Assembly (NCBI GenBank): GCA_947373615.1
Contig: CANBYN010000079.1
Span: forward strand, 1-8,139
Direction of reading: 5' to 3'
Source: Burkholderiaceae bacterium
Lineage (GTDB): Bacteria; Pseudomonadota; Gammaproteobacteria; Burkholderiales; Burkholderiaceae
DNA: 8,139 nt
The translations under genes were made by a program, and so were the position numbers. The stretch's first letter is position 1. Each line of letters starts with the position of its first letter. The notes under the pieces were generated by a model. It made no database searches, was not told the DNA's origin, and worked only from the letters and a program-made list of their open reading frames with translations. This document shows, piece after piece, positions 7,362 to 8,139 of this stretch.

Positions 7362-7376
7362 TTTGAAATTTTCAAA
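7362..7376. promoter_or_regulatory. Perfect 15-base palindrome, possible operator
   Basis: TTTGAAA-T-TTTCAAA reads the same on both strands apart from the central base. It is placed near the middle of the 210-base divergent region (7247-7456) between the peroxidase and the lipoprotein, about 20 bases upstream of the putative ECF -35 element. A dimeric regulator could bind here and act on either gene. AT-rich palindromes of this size can arise by chance, so confidence is low. Confidence 0.3.
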
Positions 7377-7394
7377 AATAAATCCTACGCCTAT

Positions 7395-7422
7395 GGAATA
7401 AACCCAGCATGGATTGCGTATA
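7395..7422 (+). promoter_or_regulatory. Candidate ECF-sigma promoter of the lipoprotein/sigma pair
   Basis: GGAATAAA (7395-7402) and CGTATA (7417-7422) are arranged as GGAAT-N17-CGT, the geometry of many ECF promoters (a GGAA-type -35 and a CGT-type -10). Transcription would begin near 7429, leaving a leader of about 30 bases before the lipoprotein. Since an ECF sigma gene lies directly downstream and such genes are usually autoregulated, this is the best candidate target of that sigma. No second clear copy was seen upstream of the peroxidase. Confidence 0.5.
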
Positions 7423-7450
7423 CCAAAAGTAGATCGACATTTTTACCTAT

Positions 7451-7456
7451 AGGGAG
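7451..7456 (+). promoter_or_regulatory. Ribosome binding site that questions the lipoprotein start
   Basis: AGGGAG abuts the ATG at 7457 with no spacer but lies six bases before an in-frame TTG at 7463. Normal spacing favours the TTG, which would shorten the protein by two residues and give a start MNINKLSL. Confidence 0.5.
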
Positions 7457-7840
7457 ATGCGCTTGAACATCAATAAATTAAGCCTTACCGTCGCAATGCT
7501 TGCCATTGCATTGTTGGCAGCCTGTGCCGCTAGCATGCCGACTAAGGTCAGCAATGGCGCCTTGGTTGGACCCAATGGCATGACGCTATACACATTTGAT
7601 AAGGATGTAGCGGGATCTGGTAAAAGCACCTGCAATGATCAATGCGCAAAAAATTGGCCACCCTTAACCGCAGGGGGCATGGATAGCGCCAACGGTGGCT
7701 ATACCGTTATCACGCGGGATGATGGATCTAAACAGTGGGCCTTTAAAGGAAAACCTCTGTATTACTGGTCCAAAGACAAGGCGCCTGGCGATATGACTGG
7801 CGATGGATTTAATAAGGTATGGGCTACCGCTAGGCCATAA
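7457..7840 (+). CDS. Small envelope lipoprotein with COG4315-type repeats
   Basis: Predicted outer-surface or periplasmic lipoprotein of unknown function. A signal peptide ends in the lipobox LAAC with lipidated C23 (residues 20-23). The rest carries two related units, GPNGMTLYTFDKD (38-50) and FKGKPLYYWSKDK (96-108), each followed by a Gly/Trp-rich tail (NWPPL and KVWATARP). This is the secreted-repeat family known as COG4315 / Lipoprotein_15. A CxxxC pair (C59, C63) lies in the first unit and might bind metal or form a disulfide. It is 127 residues long from the ATG at 7457, or 125 if the better-spaced TTG at 7463 is used. It is followed six bases later, in the same frame, by an ECF sigma gene, so the two are probably one transcript. 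The pairing suggests an envelope-stress role, but no function is established. Confidence 0.9.
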   Translation: MRLNINKLSLTVAMLAIALLAACAASMPTKVSNGALVGPNGMTLYTFDKDVAGSGKSTCNDQCAKNWPPLTAGGMDSANGGYTVITRDDGSKQWAFKGKPLYYWSKDKAPGDMTGDGFNKVWATARP

Positions 7841-7846
7841 TTGCGT

Positions 7847-8139
7847 GTGACCTCGCAAGATTTAATCATCGCTGAAATTCCCCGTTTACGCCGATATGCT
7901 CGAGCATTAACGGTGAACCCTTCATTTGCCGATGATCTGGTGCAGGATACCCTCGAGCGCGCTCTTGGAAAATGGCGCCTATGGCAGCGGGAAAAGGATC
8001 TACGTCCCTGGCTTTTTTCCATCATGCACAATTTACATGTCGACGGGATAAGGCGCAATCACCGTCTTGATTATTGTGACGATGCAGAATTGGCGACGGT
8101 CACGCAACGCTCCACTCAAAACGATGCCCTGGAGATTCG
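7847..8139 (+). CDS. ECF-type RNA polymerase sigma factor, N-terminal part (cut by window edge)
   Basis: Alternative sigma factor of the RpoE-like ECF group that directs RNA polymerase to stress promoters. The first 97 codons are present and the frame runs off the right edge. It reads MTSQDLIIAEIPRLRRYARA, then DDLVQDTLERAL (29-40) and DLRPWLFSIMHNLHVDGIRR (51-70), the conserved region 2 that binds core polymerase and the -10 element; region 4 lies outside. The start is placed at GTG 7847 because the upstream in-frame TAA (7838-7840) limits the choice to TTG 7841 or this GTG, and the N-terminus then matches relatives. There is no good ribosome site, so translation may depend on the lipoprotein just upstream. 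An anti-sigma gene would be expected beyond the edge. Confidence 0.9.
   Translation, partial: MTSQDLIIAEIPRLRRYARALTVNPSFADDLVQDTLERALGKWRLWQREKDLRPWLFSIMHNLHVDGIRRNHRLDYCDDAELATVTQRSTQNDALEI

Noticed and set aside
7762..8058. 98-codon minus-strand open frame opposite the lipoprotein end and the sigma gene
   Set aside because: It overlaps two well-supported plus-strand genes and its translation resembles no protein family.

Overview
The window looks like the chromosome of a moderately AT-rich freshwater betaproteobacterium, most plausibly a Polynucleobacter-like member of the Burkholderiaceae. That assignment is an inference from protein flavour and base composition and was not tested by a search. 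Two blocks face each other across a 381-base gap.

Block 1 (minus strand, 5875 down to 1) is a high-affinity potassium-uptake kdp operon: an unnamed 30-residue membrane microprotein, kdpF (also 30 residues), kdpA, kdpB, kdpC and the first 402 residues of kdpD. The operon runs off the left edge, where the rest of kdpD and probably kdpE should lie. The microprotein, kdpF and kdpA are joined by ATGA stop/start overlaps. The remaining gaps are 18, 30 and 5 bases. KdpA selects and conducts K+, KdpB is the P-type ATPase, KdpC and KdpF complete the membrane complex, and KdpD is the sensor kinase expected to control the operon. T-rich direct repeats at 11-12 base spacing lie just upstream of the first start codon and resemble the KdpE operator.

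The gap 5876-6256 holds the kdp promoter/operator region, a run of hairpins that could be a plus-strand small RNA, and a perfect bidirectional intrinsic terminator at 6174-6204.

Block 2 (6257-8139) has a secreted catalase-family peroxidase on the minus strand, a 210-base divergent promoter region, and on the plus strand a small lipoprotein of the COG4315 type followed six bases later by the start of an ECF sigma factor that runs off the right edge. Together they suggest an envelope or oxidative-stress regulon under its own sigma factor. A GGAAT-N17-CGT element upstream of the lipoprotein fits an ECF promoter and may be autoregulatory.

No tRNA, rRNA, CRISPR array, insertion sequence or phage gene was seen. 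The most interesting unexplained items are the upstream microprotein, the repeat-structured kdp operator and the hairpin-rich intergenic segment.
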